Assembly (NCBI GenBank): GCA_030696155.1
Contig: JAUYSY010000074.1
Location: 1 to 58,203, forward strand
Direction: 5' to 3'
Source of the DNA: Alphaproteobacteria bacterium
GTDB taxonomy: Bacteria; Pseudomonadota; Alphaproteobacteria; JAUXUR01
Length of the DNA: 58,203 nucleotides
The notes below the pieces were generated by a model. That model did no database searches. It was not told the origin of the DNA and saw nothing but the letters and a program-made list of their open reading frames with translations. The position numbers and the translations under genes are program-made. The stretch's first letter is position 1, and every line of letters starts with the position of its first letter. Below are positions 27,765 to 37,063 of the stretch, one piece after another.

Positions 27765-28673
27765 CTAGCTTTCACGTTCAACAATAAAACGTGCAAGATC
27801 GCGCAACAAATCTGCAGAGCTATCAAACACATCTAAATGTGAAATCGCTTGATCAGCTAAAATATTAGCCTGAAGTCGCGCTTTTTCAAGACCAAGAATC
27901 GATACAAAAGTTGGTTTACCCTCATCGCCTAAACGACGTGCATGTTTTTTGTCGTTTGTACTTGCTTCGACATCTAATAAATCATCAGTGATTTGAAAGG
28001 CAAGACCTAAATCATGTGCATAGGCTAATAAAGCATTGCGAATAGGTTGTGGGGCTTTGCCTAAGATGGCGCCAGCTTCACACGCAAAAGCAAATAATTC
28101 GCCTGTTTTAAGACGTTGCAAGCGTGTAACAGCACCAATGCTCCATTCTTTATTTTCTGACTCTATGTCCAGCATTTGACCGCCAACCATACCATATGGA
28201 CCTGCAGCCTGTGATAGACGTCGAATAAGTTCAACGCGCACAGCAGGATCAGAATGGGTTCTTGGATGTGTCAAAATTTCGAAAGCGTAAGTCAATAATC
28301 CATCGCCCGCAAGTATAGCGGTTGCTTCATCAAATTCGACATGACAGCTTGGTTTACCACGACGTAAATCACTATTATCCATGGAGGGTAAATCATCATG
28401 AACAAGTGAATAACAATGCAAAAGCTCTAAAGCTGCAGCAACGTTAACGGCGCAGGATGGGGATACGCTAAAGATATCGGCAGCTGTCATGACTAAAAAG
28501 GGGCGAAGTCTTTTGCCGCCATTTAGCGATGAATAACGCATTGATTCAATCAATCTTGCGCCAATGCCTTCTTGGCTTGGAAGCAATCGATTGATTTCTT
28601 CGTTAAGTGCTTGCGCTGAATCTGCAAGTGCTTTGTGCAATCTTGAGAAATTAACAAGTTTTAATTGGGGCAT
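27765..28673 (-). CDS. ispA: Polyprenyl synthetase, probable farnesyl diphosphate synthase
   Basis: 302 residues from the ATG at 28673; an in-frame TTG at 28691 would overlap xseB. First Asp-rich motif DDLPSMDNSDLRRG, second DDLLD, and GGKRLRPFL, as in IspA-type short-chain prenyl synthases. It condenses IPP with DMAPP/GPP. It follows xseB closely as in many proteobacteria; dxs, which feeds the same pathway, is at 51809. Confidence 0.93.
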   Translation of the reverse strand: MPQLKLVNFSRLHKALADSAQALNEEINRLLPSQEGIGARLIESMRYSSLNGGKRLRPFLVMTAADIFSVSPSCAVNVAAALELLHCYSLVHDDLPSMDNSDLRRGKPSCHVEFDEATAILAGDGLLTYAFEILTHPRTHSDPAVRVELIRRLSQAAGPYGMVGGQMLDIESENKEWSIGAVTRLQRLKTGELFAFACEAGAILGKAPQPIRNALLAYAHDLGLAFQITDDLLDVEASTNDKKHARRLGDEGKPTFVSILGLEKARLQANILADQAISHLDVFDSSADLLRDLARFIVERES

Positions 28674-28677
28674 ATTA

Positions 28678-28917
28678 TTAGACACTTTCAAAAGCCTCTA
28701 CATTTGGGGTTCCATCATCAGCAAGCATAATTTTTTCTATGCGCATTTGAGCTTCGCGTAATCTTTTCTCGCAATGCTGCTTTAGACCGATACCACGTTC
28801 ATACATATCGATAGCTTCTTCAAGATTTCCGCGTCCATCTTCAAGGCGCTTGACGATTTCTTCAAGCTCTTTCATCGCTTCCTCAAATGACATTTTTTTA
28901 ATTTCAGGCAACATCAT
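28678..28917 (-). CDS. xseB: Exodeoxyribonuclease VII small subunit
   Basis: 79 residues, typical size, with SFEEAMKELEEIVKRLEDGRGNLEEAIDMYERGIGLKQHCEKRLREAQMRI, the two-helix XseB signature. It pairs with XseA, which is not in this window, to degrade single-stranded DNA. First gene of xseB-ispA. Confidence 0.95.
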   Translation of the reverse strand: MMLPEIKKMSFEEAMKELEEIVKRLEDGRGNLEEAIDMYERGIGLKQHCEKRLREAQMRIEKIMLADDGTPNVEAFESV

Positions 28918-29043
28918 TTACCTTTTAATAATGAATAGTTGTTCAGAGAAATTTAAAGCTAATTTTTGAATTCAGCAAGCTAATAATGCAAGTTTTTTTT
29001 AATTTAAAAAAAATTAAATGAATCAATTGTGTTTTGTGTAAGG

Positions 29044-29964
29044 TTACATGTCTTTTTGTAAGCCCATAACATGTGCTTCTACACTATTTGCTAAAGCTTC
29101 TAAATCATATCCTCCCTCTAAAGTTGAAATGATTTTTCCATTACATGTTGCTTCGGCGACATCAACAATTTGTTCAGTGATCCATTGATAATCATTTGCG
29201 CGTAGACGCAAATTCCCTAAAGGATCTTTTTCATGTGCATCGAAACCTGCAGATATAAAAATGAGTTCTGGATTAAAGTTAAGTAATTTTGGCAAAATTT
29301 GCTCTGTATAGATTCTTTTGAATTCATGGCTTCCCGTTCTGCTGAGCATAGGTACATTGAATATGTTGTCATCTGATGAGGAAAGACCAGTGCCTGGATA
29401 TAGGGGGGATCCGTGACTTGAGATATATAAAAAACCTTCGTGTCTCTTCAAAATATCTTCCGTTCCATTGCCATGATGGACGTCAAAATCAATAATGGCG
29501 ATGCGATTTAATTTATACTTTTCTTTTGCGTAGAGTGCGCCGATTGCAATATTATTGAACAAACAAAATCCCATAGCTTGATCATATGTTGCGTGATGTC
29601 CGGGTGGTCTTATGGCGCAGAAAACATGTTTGAATTTATTTTCCATGACTTCATCGACTGCTTGTATGAGAGCGCCACTGGCAAGCTTAGCCGCTAGTAT
29701 AGATCCTTGTGAGATAAACGTATCCGCGTCAATATATTCTGTTTCTTGAATCATTTCTTTAGAAAGGAGGTTATCAACGAATTGTTTATCATGGGCACGA
29801 TATAGATGTTCAATATTGATTTCGGTTGCGCCTTGCCAGCTTAGATGCTGCATTTGTTCAAGGCGTGTTGTTATAACACTAAGTCTTTCTGGTTTTTCTG
29901 GATGTTTTGCATTTCCTAAATGAAGAGCACATAAAAGATGTGTTATGATCAAAACTGATGCCAT
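29044..29964 (-). CDS. Histone-deacetylase / acetoin-utilisation family protein
   Basis: 306 residues from the ATG at 29964; the frame extends 16 codons upstream into the divergent chpT. Motifs: HPEKPERL, RPPGHHA (catalytic His pair), DFDVHHGNGTE (zinc ligands), YISSHGSPLYPGTG and SAGFDAHEKDPLG. Bacterial members deacetylate polyamines or protein lysines, and the substrate here is unknown. Only 18 bp separate it from chpT. Confidence 0.92.
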   Translation of the reverse strand: MASVLIITHLLCALHLGNAKHPEKPERLSVITTRLEQMQHLSWQGATEINIEHLYRAHDKQFVDNLLSKEMIQETEYIDADTFISQGSILAAKLASGALIQAVDEVMENKFKHVFCAIRPPGHHATYDQAMGFCLFNNIAIGALYAKEKYKLNRIAIIDFDVHHGNGTEDILKRHEGFLYISSHGSPLYPGTGLSSSDDNIFNVPMLSRTGSHEFKRIYTEQILPKLLNFNPELIFISAGFDAHEKDPLGNLRLRANDYQWITEQIVDVAEATCNGKIISTLEGGYDLEALANSVEAHVMGLQKDM

Positions 29965-29982
29965 TGCAATAGGGGCCTTTCT

Positions 29983-30597
29983 ATGAAAAACTCGATGCCA
30001 ACAAAAGTCCAAGAATTACTCAATGCTCGATTTTGTCATGATCTTGCAAATTCTTTAGGAACGCTTCAATTAAGTGTAGATCATCTTTTGTGTCTTGAGA
30101 AAAAAAAATTAAAAGAAAATGATCTTGCGCGTTACAATACGTTAGATTTAATACAGCGCGCAACTAAAACATCTTTGGGTAAACACCATCTTTACCGTTT
30201 TGCCTATGGAAGCCCCGATGCGTTAGAGGGTTATACATTCAAAGAAATTGCGAACATTATCGATAAATTTAATGTTGAAACATCATTTGTTTTTGTGCCG
30301 TTATCAGATAAATCTGTTTTAACAGGCGAAAGTGCTAAGTTGTTTTTAAATATTTATCTTCTGAGCACAGAAATTATTCCCTTTGGCGGTACGATTACAG
30401 CAAAACATCAAAAAGATCAGTTTGAAGTGATGCTTGATGCAGAATATAAACAAATACCCGATATAAATACAATTAAAGAAGAAGATCTTACATCTAAAAA
30501 CATACAATTGTATTATATGTTTTTTTTACATAATGTTTTGGATAGAAAAATAATTATTGAAAATCAAAAAGAAGAAATAAGAATTACGTCAAAGTAG
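29983..30597 (+). CDS. chpT: ChpT-like histidine phosphotransferase
   Basis: 204 residues with a DHp-type helix LLNARFCHDLANSLGTLQLSVDHLL, in which His19 is the likely phospho-acceptor, followed by a degenerate ATPase-like domain (ESAKLFLNIYLLSTEIIPFGG). This is the ChpT architecture, which relays phosphate from CckA to CtrA and CpdR in alphaproteobacteria. No partner gene is in the window. The C-terminal half is diverged, so the call rests mainly on the His motif and length. Confidence 0.8.
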   Translation: MKNSMPTKVQELLNARFCHDLANSLGTLQLSVDHLLCLEKKKLKENDLARYNTLDLIQRATKTSLGKHHLYRFAYGSPDALEGYTFKEIANIIDKFNVETSFVFVPLSDKSVLTGESAKLFLNIYLLSTEIIPFGGTITAKHQKDQFEVMLDAEYKQIPDINTIKEEDLTSKNIQLYYMFFLHNVLDRKIIIENQKEEIRITSK

Positions 30598-30618
30598 TTC
30601 ATTATTTATATCCAATAA

Positions 30619-30647
30619 TTGACAAATATACTTTTTTTTATTATTAT
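30619..30647 (+). promoter_or_regulatory. Promoter that predicts a leaderless XRE transcript
   Basis: TTGACA (30619-30624) and TATTAT (30642-30647) are 17 bases apart. The expected start of transcription, about 7 bases on, coincides with the ATG at 30654, and there is no Shine-Dalgarno sequence before that ATG. Confidence 0.6.
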
Positions 30648-30653
30648 TCCTTT

Positions 30654-31145
30654 ATGACATTGAATGATTATTTAGAACTAAACAATATAAGCTATGCTCG
30701 TTTTTCTGAAATGATTGGTGCAGCTTCTCCAATGACCGCATATCGTTATGCAAAAGGGCTTCGAAAGCCAAAGGGAGAGGTGCTCGAAAAAATTATTAAA
30801 GTGACGCATGGTAAAGTTGTTATTGGGAATTCTCATAAAAACAATAAAAATCAATATGTTCAAAAAGCTGCCGAAAAAGGAGGCATAAAAGGAGGAAAAG
30901 GGAGCGATTTGTGGGTTCATTTAAATGCACCCCTAGAATTTGAGCATAAAGATTTTGATGAGGCTTCCAGCATACATTCTCTACCAGTATCACTCGCACT
31001 TCAAGAATTAGGTGTAAGGATCGATTATCGAAAAAAACAATTTTATTTGGATGGCAAACCAACACGCATTAGGGAGATTATTGATTTTGCCAATAAACGT
31101 CGCAAAGAACGTGGACTTATAGAAATTTTTTACCCATCAGAATAA
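30654..31145 (+). CDS. XRE-type helix-turn-helix protein with unknown C-terminal half
   Basis: 163 residues. Residues 1-48 form an XRE-like helix-turn-helix (NNISYARFSEMIGAASPMTAYRYAKGLRKPKGEVLEKI). The C-terminal half includes a Gly/Lys-rich stretch (KGGIKGGKGSDLW) and LDGKPTRIREIIDFANKRRKERG. It probably binds DNA; targets are unknown. The upstream promoter suggests a leaderless mRNA. It may be a lone regulator or a remnant of a prophage-like module, since the DUF6362-like gene nearby is also phage-associated in some genomes. Confidence 0.75.
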   Translation: MTLNDYLELNNISYARFSEMIGAASPMTAYRYAKGLRKPKGEVLEKIIKVTHGKVVIGNSHKNNKNQYVQKAAEKGGIKGGKGSDLWVHLNAPLEFEHKDFDEASSIHSLPVSLALQELGVRIDYRKKQFYLDGKPTRIREIIDFANKRRKERGLIEIFYPSE

Positions 31146-31335
31146 AAAAGCTATGCACCCATCCCCCCTCCTACGCCCCGCGGCAAGTCCCGCGGGGTCC
31201 ATGGTGAAGAAGTGCAATGTAAATTTTTGTCGGATTTTTTCTAAAGCTTTCTGGATCCCGCGGCAAGCCGCGGGCATATCATTATCCATAAGTATGTAAA
31301 CTTATTGATATTTAAGAACTATTGCTTGCTACACC
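31146..31335. repeat. GC-rich palindromic repeats (CCCGCGG type)
   Basis: Short hairpins such as CCCCGCGGCAAGTCCCGCGGGG and TCCCGCGGCAAGCCGCGGG (each a stem around CAAG) sit in a gene-free stretch together with CATATCATTA(T/C)CCATAAGTATG. The same words recur at 55738-56140, so this is a dispersed family. No ORF is supported here. Confidence 0.75.
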
Positions 31336-31590
31336 TCCTACGTCCCGCGGCTTGTCCCTGAGAGATCCACACGAAATAATTCGTGCAACATATTGAAAAG
31401 AATAGAAACACGTCGTTGCGAGCAGCGAAGCTGCGTGGCAATCCAGTCCTAAAATCAACATTTATAGCTTTTTAAAGGCTATTTTCTGGATTGCTTCTTC
31501 GTCTTCGACTCATCGCAACGACGGAATCCTGGGATTTCGCTGTATTTAAATTCGTGTGGATCTCTCAGGATCAAGTCGCGGGACGTAGGA
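31336..31590. repeat. Nested palindrome: REP unit inside a 40-bp inverted repeat
   Basis: Outer arms 31336-31375 and 31551-31590 match as an inverted repeat at 37 of 40 positions (TCCTACGTCCCGCG ... GATCCACACGAA). Between them lies a second palindrome, 31411-31523, with arms CGTCGTTGCGA / CGCAACGACG and GGCAATCCAG / CTGGATTGC. The inner unit resembles the TCATTGCGA-type REP at 53828. One repeat family has apparently inserted in the loop of another. Confidence 0.85.
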
Positions 31591-31726
31591 AAGGGGTGGG
31601 GTTTATATTTATGGGTAATGATATAGAAGCAGGGAAGTAGGAAGAATTGTTGAGTCTGCATTGGTGTGAAATGTCAAAAATCTCTAGTAATAGTCAAAAA
31701 ATCAAAATTCTTAATAAGGAAACGTC

Positions 31727-32095
31727 ATGATTAACAATCAAATATTAACCACAATGGTGCTGTTAGAAGAAGCAGTTGATACGCTCAAAAGATTGCCGTC
31801 TCAATCAATTAAAGCGAAATTAAGCTCATGGCCAGATGTTGTTAAAAACACGGCAGAGACTTACGCGTCCATGCCTAATTTTATAAAACCAGCTGCAGCA
31901 AGCCCTGATGCAATTGATAGATTAGATTTAGTGCTTGATGGACTTGTTAAACTAAATGCACAAGAAAGACGCATTTTGTGGGCACGCGCGTCAAAAATAT
32001 CGTGGCGTAGGCTTGAACAATATGAAAATTTATCACACACAACTTTGAGAAAGCACCATCAAAGTGGTCTTGAAAGATTGAATGAGTTGATGTAG
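31727..32095 (+). CDS. DUF6362-like helix-turn-helix protein
   Basis: 122 residues with AAGGA upstream. Motifs fit the DUF6362 family of small alphaproteobacterial proteins: LEEAVDTLKRLPSQ, KAKLSSWPDVVKN, AAASPDAIDRLDLVLDGLVKLNAQERRILWARASKISWRRLEQY and a C-terminal helix-turn-helix (LSHTTLRKHHQSGLERLNELM). The end looks like a sigma-region-4-type DNA-binding helix. Function is not established. Confidence 0.65.
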   Translation: MINNQILTTMVLLEEAVDTLKRLPSQSIKAKLSSWPDVVKNTAETYASMPNFIKPAAASPDAIDRLDLVLDGLVKLNAQERRILWARASKISWRRLEQYENLSHTTLRKHHQSGLERLNELM

Positions 32096-32158
32096 TATTG
32101 ATCCAAGTTAACAGAATCATATAGTATGTATGATCGAAAAATAATAGCGGAGAAAACG

Positions 32159-32530
32159 ATGAAAAAATTAGCTATCACATCTTTAATGGTAATGTCCTTT
32201 GTAGCTACTTCATATGCAGATGAAGTTGTAGGTGTTACTGATACACATCTTCGTACTAAACATATGAAAAGTGGTAAAACTGAATCATCAGTTGTTGGTG
32301 CAAAACACACTGGACTTCCTGTAGGAACCTCTACACCTGAAGATGTTACTTTATTTTTTGGTGGTATCGGAAAATTTTTAGATGAGAACCTTCATAAAGT
32401 TAAAGATTTAGGGAAAGATTTAGGAAAAACCGCAATTGGTGCTCTTAATGCTAAAGTAAATAAAACTGCTACACCTGCTGAAGTTAGTGCTGCAGCTGAT
32501 GCATCTTCACCAATTGCCTCAGAAGGCTAA
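32159..32530 (+). CDS. Small exported protein of unknown function
   Basis: 123 residues from the ATG at 32159, chosen because GGAG precedes it; an ATG at 32126 gives an 11-residue extension before the signal peptide. The signal peptide (MKKLAITSLMVMSFVATSYA) is followed by a hydrophilic mature part with HLRTKHMKSGKTE, FFGGIGKFLDENLHKVKDLGKDLGKTAIGALNAK (amphipathic helix) and an Ala-rich tail. No family recognised. A strong terminator follows. Confidence 0.7.
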   Translation: MKKLAITSLMVMSFVATSYADEVVGVTDTHLRTKHMKSGKTESSVVGAKHTGLPVGTSTPEDVTLFFGGIGKFLDENLHKVKDLGKDLGKTAIGALNAKVNKTATPAEVSAAADASSPIASEG

Positions 32531-32538
32531 GGTTATTA

Positions 32539-32567
32539 GGGCCCAAATTAATTTTTGGGCCTTTTTA
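32539..32567 (+). terminator. Rho-independent terminator
   Basis: GGCCCAAA pairs with TTTGGGCC (32554-32561) around a short AT loop and is followed by TTTTTATTT, just after the stop at 32530. Confidence 0.9.
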
Positions 32568-32676
32568 TTTGCCTGAATTTAATTAAAAATCATATTTTTA
32601 TAATTAATTGTTTTGTTTATGCGACATACTTTAAAAATTCTTAATTTAGCATGTAAATATTTTTTTTTATTATTGT

Positions 32677-32780
32677 ATAGTCGATAGACATAGGAAGGAT
32701 ACATCGTCACGCCTCACTTATGTATATAAGGATACACTTCGTTCGTTGTTCCTTGTCTACTTCTCAAGTCTATTGACTAT
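32677..32780. repeat. Palindromic element, family B copy 1
   Basis: 104 bp. Outer arms atagtcgatagac and gtctattgactat are complementary at 12 of 13 positions. The core, read on the minus strand, is AGACAAGGAACAACGAACGAAG, TGTATCC, TATATACATAAG, TGAGGCGTGACGA, matching the copy at 46952. The rest of the 301-base gap holds only the terminator at 32539. Confidence 0.85.
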
Positions 32781-32831
32781 GCTCATCCAGTTAATCTTAC
32801 CTTTAAATAATTTGAGTTATATGGAGAATCT

Positions 32832-33302
32832 ATGAGTAAACAACATCATTATGAAATTTCTTTGTGTTGGACTGGAAATAACGGTACTGGCACGTCAGGA
32901 TATACAACCTATGAACGTTCACATATTGTTCAGGTTTTAGGTAAACCTCATATATTGTGTTCATCTGATCCATTATTTAGGGGTGATTCTGCTAAATGGA
33001 ATCCAGAGGAGTTATTATTGGCGTCAATCGCCAATTGCCATATGCTTTGGTATTTGCATCTTTGTGCTGATAATTCAATTATTATACACTCATATAAAGA
33101 TAATCCTGTGGGTGTTATGAAACTTGAAAAAAACGGTTCTGGAAAATTCATTGAAGTAACACTTAATCCGAAAATCGTAATATCTGAACAAGAAAAAAAG
33201 ACAATGGCAATTGATTTACATCATAAGGCGCATGAATATTGTTTTATTGCTAATTCAGTTAATTTTCCTGTGTTAATAAATCCAATAATTGAGTTGATTT
33301 AA
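32832..33302 (+). CDS. OsmC family protein
   Basis: 156 residues with GGAG upstream. OsmC/Ohr-type fold: KWNPEELLLASIANCHMLWYLHLC, with a Cys in the first catalytic position, and a later Cys in HEYCFIANSVNFPV. It probably reduces organic hydroperoxides, though the second Cys context is not typical of Ohr, so the general OsmC label is safer. It is a single gene between a palindrome and the converging motB. Confidence 0.88.
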   Translation: MSKQHHYEISLCWTGNNGTGTSGYTTYERSHIVQVLGKPHILCSSDPLFRGDSAKWNPEELLLASIANCHMLWYLHLCADNSIIIHSYKDNPVGVMKLEKNGSGKFIEVTLNPKIVISEQEKKTMAIDLHHKAHEYCFIANSVNFPVLINPIIELI

Positions 33303-33360
33303 ATTACTGAGTGTATATAATTACTTCTTTTATGCGTATAAATTTTTAATCTACCACGTC

Positions 33361-34380
33361 CTAAAATGGAATCATCATCTTAGCATTACTTTTTTCATTT
33401 TTTGGTGGTATTTCAGTATTTTTTACGGCGGTACTCGATGTTTTTTTCTGTTTAACAATAGAATCTTTTAAAAGTGTTAGCGAAATGCGTCTATTCATTG
33501 GTGATTCAGGTTCGTCGGGTACGAGCAAATCTTTGTCAGCTTTTCCAGAAACAACTTCGATACGTTTTGCTTCAATACCAGCATTATCAAGAACACGACG
33601 GCTGGCATTAGCACGTTTTGAAGAAAGTTCCCAGTTTGAATTATTTTTGTTTTTATAAGGTGTTGCGTCAGTGTGTCCTGTTATTTCGATTTGGTTGGGA
33701 AGCTTCATCATAACTTGCCCTACTTGTTCTAATAATTTTTGAGTATAGTCAAACATTTCAGCGCTACCCAATGGAAACATCTCTTTTTTTGTTTTATCAA
33801 TAATTTGGATGCGCATCCCTTCGGGGGTTTGTTCAATAAGAAGATTGTCGGACAATTCTTTTAAATCGGGGGAATCCTGAATCGCTTGACGAAGTTCTGT
33901 TTCGGCTTTTTTAAAACGTTCTTCTTCAATTTTTTCATGTGCTTTTTCGATAGCGTCTTCAGTTGCCTCTATTTTTTTATCAGAGGCCTTATCATTAATT
34001 TTAACATCTTCTTTAATATTTGTTTTGCCGTCTTCTTGGGCTTCTTCCCCTTCGGAATTAGGCCTAAGTCCATCAATGGCAGTAACATTCATTTGAGACA
34101 TTTGAGAACTCATAGAGCCAGTTGGTGATGTAATGCTGGCCCCTCCGAGCATGCCACCACTACCGCTTTGAGAGCTTTTTGATGCCGAAACAGGGTCAAA
34201 GTAATTTGCAATCCCTCGTTTTTGTTCTTCTGTTGTAGCATTTAAAAGCCATAGCAACAAAAAAAATGCCATCATTGCAGTCACAAAATCAGCATAGGCG
34301 ACTTTCCAAGCGCCGCCATGGTGTCCATGTCCGCCTTTTTTAACTTTTTTGATGATGATAGGTTTATTATCGTTGGACAT
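33361..34380 (-). CDS. motB: Flagellar motor stator protein MotB
   Basis: 339 residues from the ATG at 34380; an in-frame TTG two codons up is less likely. One membrane segment with the proton-binding Asp31 (KVAYADFVTAMMAFFLLLWLLNA), a long acidic linker, and an OmpA-like peptidoglycan-binding domain (ITGHTDATPY ... LSSKRANASRRVL ... SPMNRRISLTLL). It anchors the stator to the wall. It follows motA by 12 bases. Confidence 0.95.
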   Translation of the reverse strand: MSNDNKPIIIKKVKKGGHGHHGGAWKVAYADFVTAMMAFFLLLWLLNATTEEQKRGIANYFDPVSASKSSQSGSGGMLGGASITSPTGSMSSQMSQMNVTAIDGLRPNSEGEEAQEDGKTNIKEDVKINDKASDKKIEATEDAIEKAHEKIEEERFKKAETELRQAIQDSPDLKELSDNLLIEQTPEGMRIQIIDKTKKEMFPLGSAEMFDYTQKLLEQVGQVMMKLPNQIEITGHTDATPYKNKNNSNWELSSKRANASRRVLDNAGIEAKRIEVVSGKADKDLLVPDEPESPMNRRISLTLLKDSIVKQKKTSSTAVKNTEIPPKNEKSNAKMMIPF

Positions 34381-34392
34381 GATCAATGCTTT

Positions 34393-35256
34393 TTATGCCG
34401 GTGCAGGAAGTTGTGCAACGGCTTCTTCTACTTCGTAGAAAGTTGGCCTAACATCAGAGGTAAGTGTTTTACGTGCAAATTCGATTGTGACCGCGGGTGC
34501 ACAGCCGTTCATATGAGCTAAAAGACCTGCTTTTATACAAAACAAATATTTTGATTCAGCGTTAAAAGTTGCCTTGAGCGAACTTGCCATGGGTGCAACA
34601 AAACCATATGAAATTAAAATACCTGCGAAAGTTCCAACGAGCGCTGCACCAATTAAATGTCCTAAAACTTCTGGTGGCTCGGAAATTGATCCCATTGTAT
34701 GAATAACACCCAAGACGGCGGCAACAATACCTAAAGCGGGCATAGCATCAGCCACGGATTGAACGGCATCTGAAACAGCAAGTTGTTCGTGGTGATGCGT
34801 TTCAATTTCTTCATCCATAAGAGCTTCTACTTCGTGTGGGTTATCTGTGCCTAAAGTCCAAAGTCTTAAATAATCGCATAAAAAAGCAACCATATGATGA
34901 TCATGGTGAAAAGTAGGGAATTGTTGGAATAATGTACTATCATCAGGTTTTTCAACATGTGCTTCAATAGCTAACACGCCTTTGGATTTGACAAGTTTGC
35001 AAACTGCATAAAGTAAACTGAGTAATTCAAGATAGGATGCTTTGTTGTAAGCAGATCCTTTAATAAGTTTTTTTAAGGATTTTAGAGTCGCGCCAATAAC
35101 AGCTTTGGGATTGCCGATAATAAAACCACCGACGGCAGCGCCACCAATAATAAGAAACTCAAAAGGTTGGAATAAAATAGCCATGTGTCCACCAGCGGCC
35201 ATGTAGCTACCGAAGACGCAAAAAACAACAACGGCTGCCCCTATAAAAAAAAGCAT
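34393..35256 (-). CDS. motA: Flagellar motor stator protein MotA
   Basis: 287 residues with four hydrophobic segments, a large cytoplasmic loop (the region near LRLWTLGTDNPHEVEALMDEEIE) and ADAMPALGIVAAVLGVIHTMGSISEPPEVLGHLIGAALVGTFAGILISYG, the conserved MotA channel region. With MotB it forms the proton channel that powers flagella. No other flagellar genes are in the window, but the pair implies a motile stage or a former one. Confidence 0.95.
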   Translation of the reverse strand: MLFFIGAAVVVFCVFGSYMAAGGHMAILFQPFEFLIIGGAAVGGFIIGNPKAVIGATLKSLKKLIKGSAYNKASYLELLSLLYAVCKLVKSKGVLAIEAHVEKPDDSTLFQQFPTFHHDHHMVAFLCDYLRLWTLGTDNPHEVEALMDEEIETHHHEQLAVSDAVQSVADAMPALGIVAAVLGVIHTMGSISEPPEVLGHLIGAALVGTFAGILISYGFVAPMASSLKATFNAESKYLFCIKAGLLAHMNGCAPAVTIEFARKTLTSDVRPTFYEVEEAVAQLPAPA

Positions 35257-35381
35257 TGGATTCCTACCTTAAGTTTATTATTGTATTTTACATTGTCGCT
35301 AAAATTTATGATTTGATCAAGCTAGATAGTTGTGACGCTTTGTGCAAATATATATGAGCGATGTATTAAAGAAGGTATATA

Positions 35382-36731
35382 ATGACACGAAAATATTTTG
35401 GAACTGACGGTATTCGGGGTAAAACGAATGATTTTCCTATGTTGCCTGAAATTGCAATGAAGGTTGCAATGGCAACAGCGCAAGTGATTGGCCCAAAAAG
35501 CTATCGTCAAGCAGTTGTGATTGGTAAAGATACGCGTCTTTCAGGCTACATGCTAGAGCCGGCACTTACAGCAGGCTTTGTGAGTCTAGGTTTTGATGTT
35601 TATCTTGTAGGACCAATGCCCACACCTGCAGTTGCAATGCTTACACGTTCTTTACGTGCAGATTTAGGCGTGATGATTTCTGCTTCACATAATCCTTTTG
35701 AAGATAATGGTATCAAAATTTTTGGTAGTGACGGTTATAAATTAAGTGATGATTTAGAACATAAAATTGAAGCATTGATTGAAAATCCAGAATGGATTCG
35801 TGCGACACCAGAAAATTTGGGGCATGCAACGCGCTTAGAAGATGCAAGAGGGCGTTACATTGAGTTTGCCAAAAATACTTTTCCAAAAAAAATGCGTCTC
35901 AAAGGGCTGAAAATTGTTCTTGATTGTGCCAATGGTGCAGCCTACAAAGTAGCACCAACCGTATTGTGGGAATTGGGTGCACAAGTTATTCCGATTGGTG
36001 TAAATCCTGACGGTATTAATATCAATAATCAATGTGGCGCTATGCACCCAGAGGTGTTGTCGAAAGCTGTGCTTGAGCATAAAGCAGATTTAGGGATAGC
36101 GCTTGATGGCGATGCTGACCGCATTATGATGGTTGATGAAAAAGGTCGATTGGTTGATGGCGATCAAATCATGACGCTGATTGCAAAATTTTTCTATGAA
36201 AGCAACAGATTAAAGGGCAAGGGTGTTGTCGGTACAATCATGTCTAATTTGGGCATGGAGCGTTATTTAAATGCCATGAAACTTGATTTGGTGCGTGCCA
36301 AAGTTGGTGATCGCTATGTCATGGAGAAAATGGTTGAAGGTAAATATAATGTAGGTGGTGAACAATCTGGTCATATTATTTTGACGGATTACACAACTAC
36401 GGGTGATGGTTTAATCGCAGCTCTTCAAACATTAGCAGTATTAATTGAGCAAAACAAACCGATAAGTGAAGTGTGTCACGTGTTTGAGCCTGTGCCACAA
36501 TATAAACGTAATGTTCGTTTTTCTAGTGGTAATCCGCTTCAAAGTCAAAAAGTACAAGATGTAATACGTGAAAATGAAGCGCGTATTTTGCCAAAAGGCC
36601 GCCTTGTGATTAGACCATCAGGTACTGAGCCTGTGATTAGAATTATGACTGAAGGAGAAGATGAGAATCTCATTAAAGATGTAGCAGAAAATATTGCAGC
36701 CTCCATTGAGCAAGTGCAACGCGTAGCTTAA
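35382..36731 (+). CDS. glmM: Phosphoglucosamine mutase GlmM
   Basis: 449 residues, normal length. Active-site Ser in [17 protein letters not shown], metal-binding DGDADR, sugar-binding GEQSGHI and the C-terminal phosphate-binding [12 protein letters not shown]. It converts glucosamine-6-P to glucosamine-1-P for peptidoglycan and LPS. AAGAAGG precedes the ATG. A family C palindrome remnant starts just after its stop. Confidence 0.97.
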   Translation: MTRKYFGTDGIRGKTNDFPMLPEIAMKVAMATAQVIGPKSYRQAVVIGKDTRLSGYMLEPALTAGFVSLGFDVYLVGPMPTPAVAMLTRSLRADLGVMISASHNPFEDNGIKIFGSDGYKLSDDLEHKIEALIENPEWIRATPENLGHATRLEDARGRYIEFAKNTFPKKMRLKGLKIVLDCANGAAYKVAPTVLWELGAQVIPIGVNPDGININNQCGAMHPEVLSKAVLEHKADLGIALDGDADRIMMVDEKGRLVDGDQIMTLIAKFFYESNRLKGKGVVGTIMSNLGMERYLNAMKLDLVRAKVGDRYVMEKMVEGKYNVGGEQSGHIILTDYTTTGDGLIAALQTLAVLIEQNKPISEVCHVFEPVPQYKRNVRFSSGNPLQSQKVQDVIRENEARILPKGRLVIRPSGTEPVIRIMTEGEDENLIKDVAENIAASIEQVQRVA

Positions 36732-36741
36732 TAGTTTTTTT

Positions 36742-36800
36742 GAGACTCTACTATTGTGGATGATTGATGGCTTCGGTACTTGATCCTTATATATGAAGAA
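36742..36800. repeat. Family C palindrome, left half (copy 2)
   Basis: GAGACTCTACTATTG...GATTGATGG...CGGTACTTGATCCTTATATATGAAGAA matches the left half of the full element at 10161-10303 up to its apex. There the MITE at 36801 begins and the right half is missing. The copy at 39928 breaks at the same point. Confidence 0.75.
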
Positions 36801-37063
36801 TAATCTACTGGATAAAAATTTATTTTGGTTAGAAACTTACCAAACACTAGCCGTTTCACTGAACAAGAGATAAGAAAAGATTCGAGCACGGATTCAGGGT
36901 CCAATTAACAATTAGTAAGGCGGGGCCCATTACGATGAGGTGCGGCCTTAAAAAATTTGATAGCACCCTTAAGGGTTGGCTCCTTGCAAAAGATGTGTCT
37001 ACAGATTAGCCCACAAGGGGAGAGGTAAAACCGAAGCAATTTCATTTTTGTCCCGTAGATTGA
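36801..37063. mobile_element. MITE-like element, chimeric copy, left of the ars genes
   Basis: Ends TAATCTACTGGATAAAAA and TTTTTGTCCCGTAGATTGA are the same terminal inverted repeats as in the other copies. The left ~120 bp match, inverted, the 54962-55241 copy (GAGCACGGATTCAGG, CCAATTAACAAT). The right end (CCCACAAGGGGAGAGGT) matches the 13237 copy. It is therefore a recombinant between two MITE types. The stretch to 37257 holds no supported gene. Confidence 0.75.

Noticed and set aside
31146..31600. Repeat cluster as a CRISPR array
   Set aside because: Repeats are palindromic, of uneven length and spacing, in both orientations, with no regular unique spacers and no cas genes nearby.
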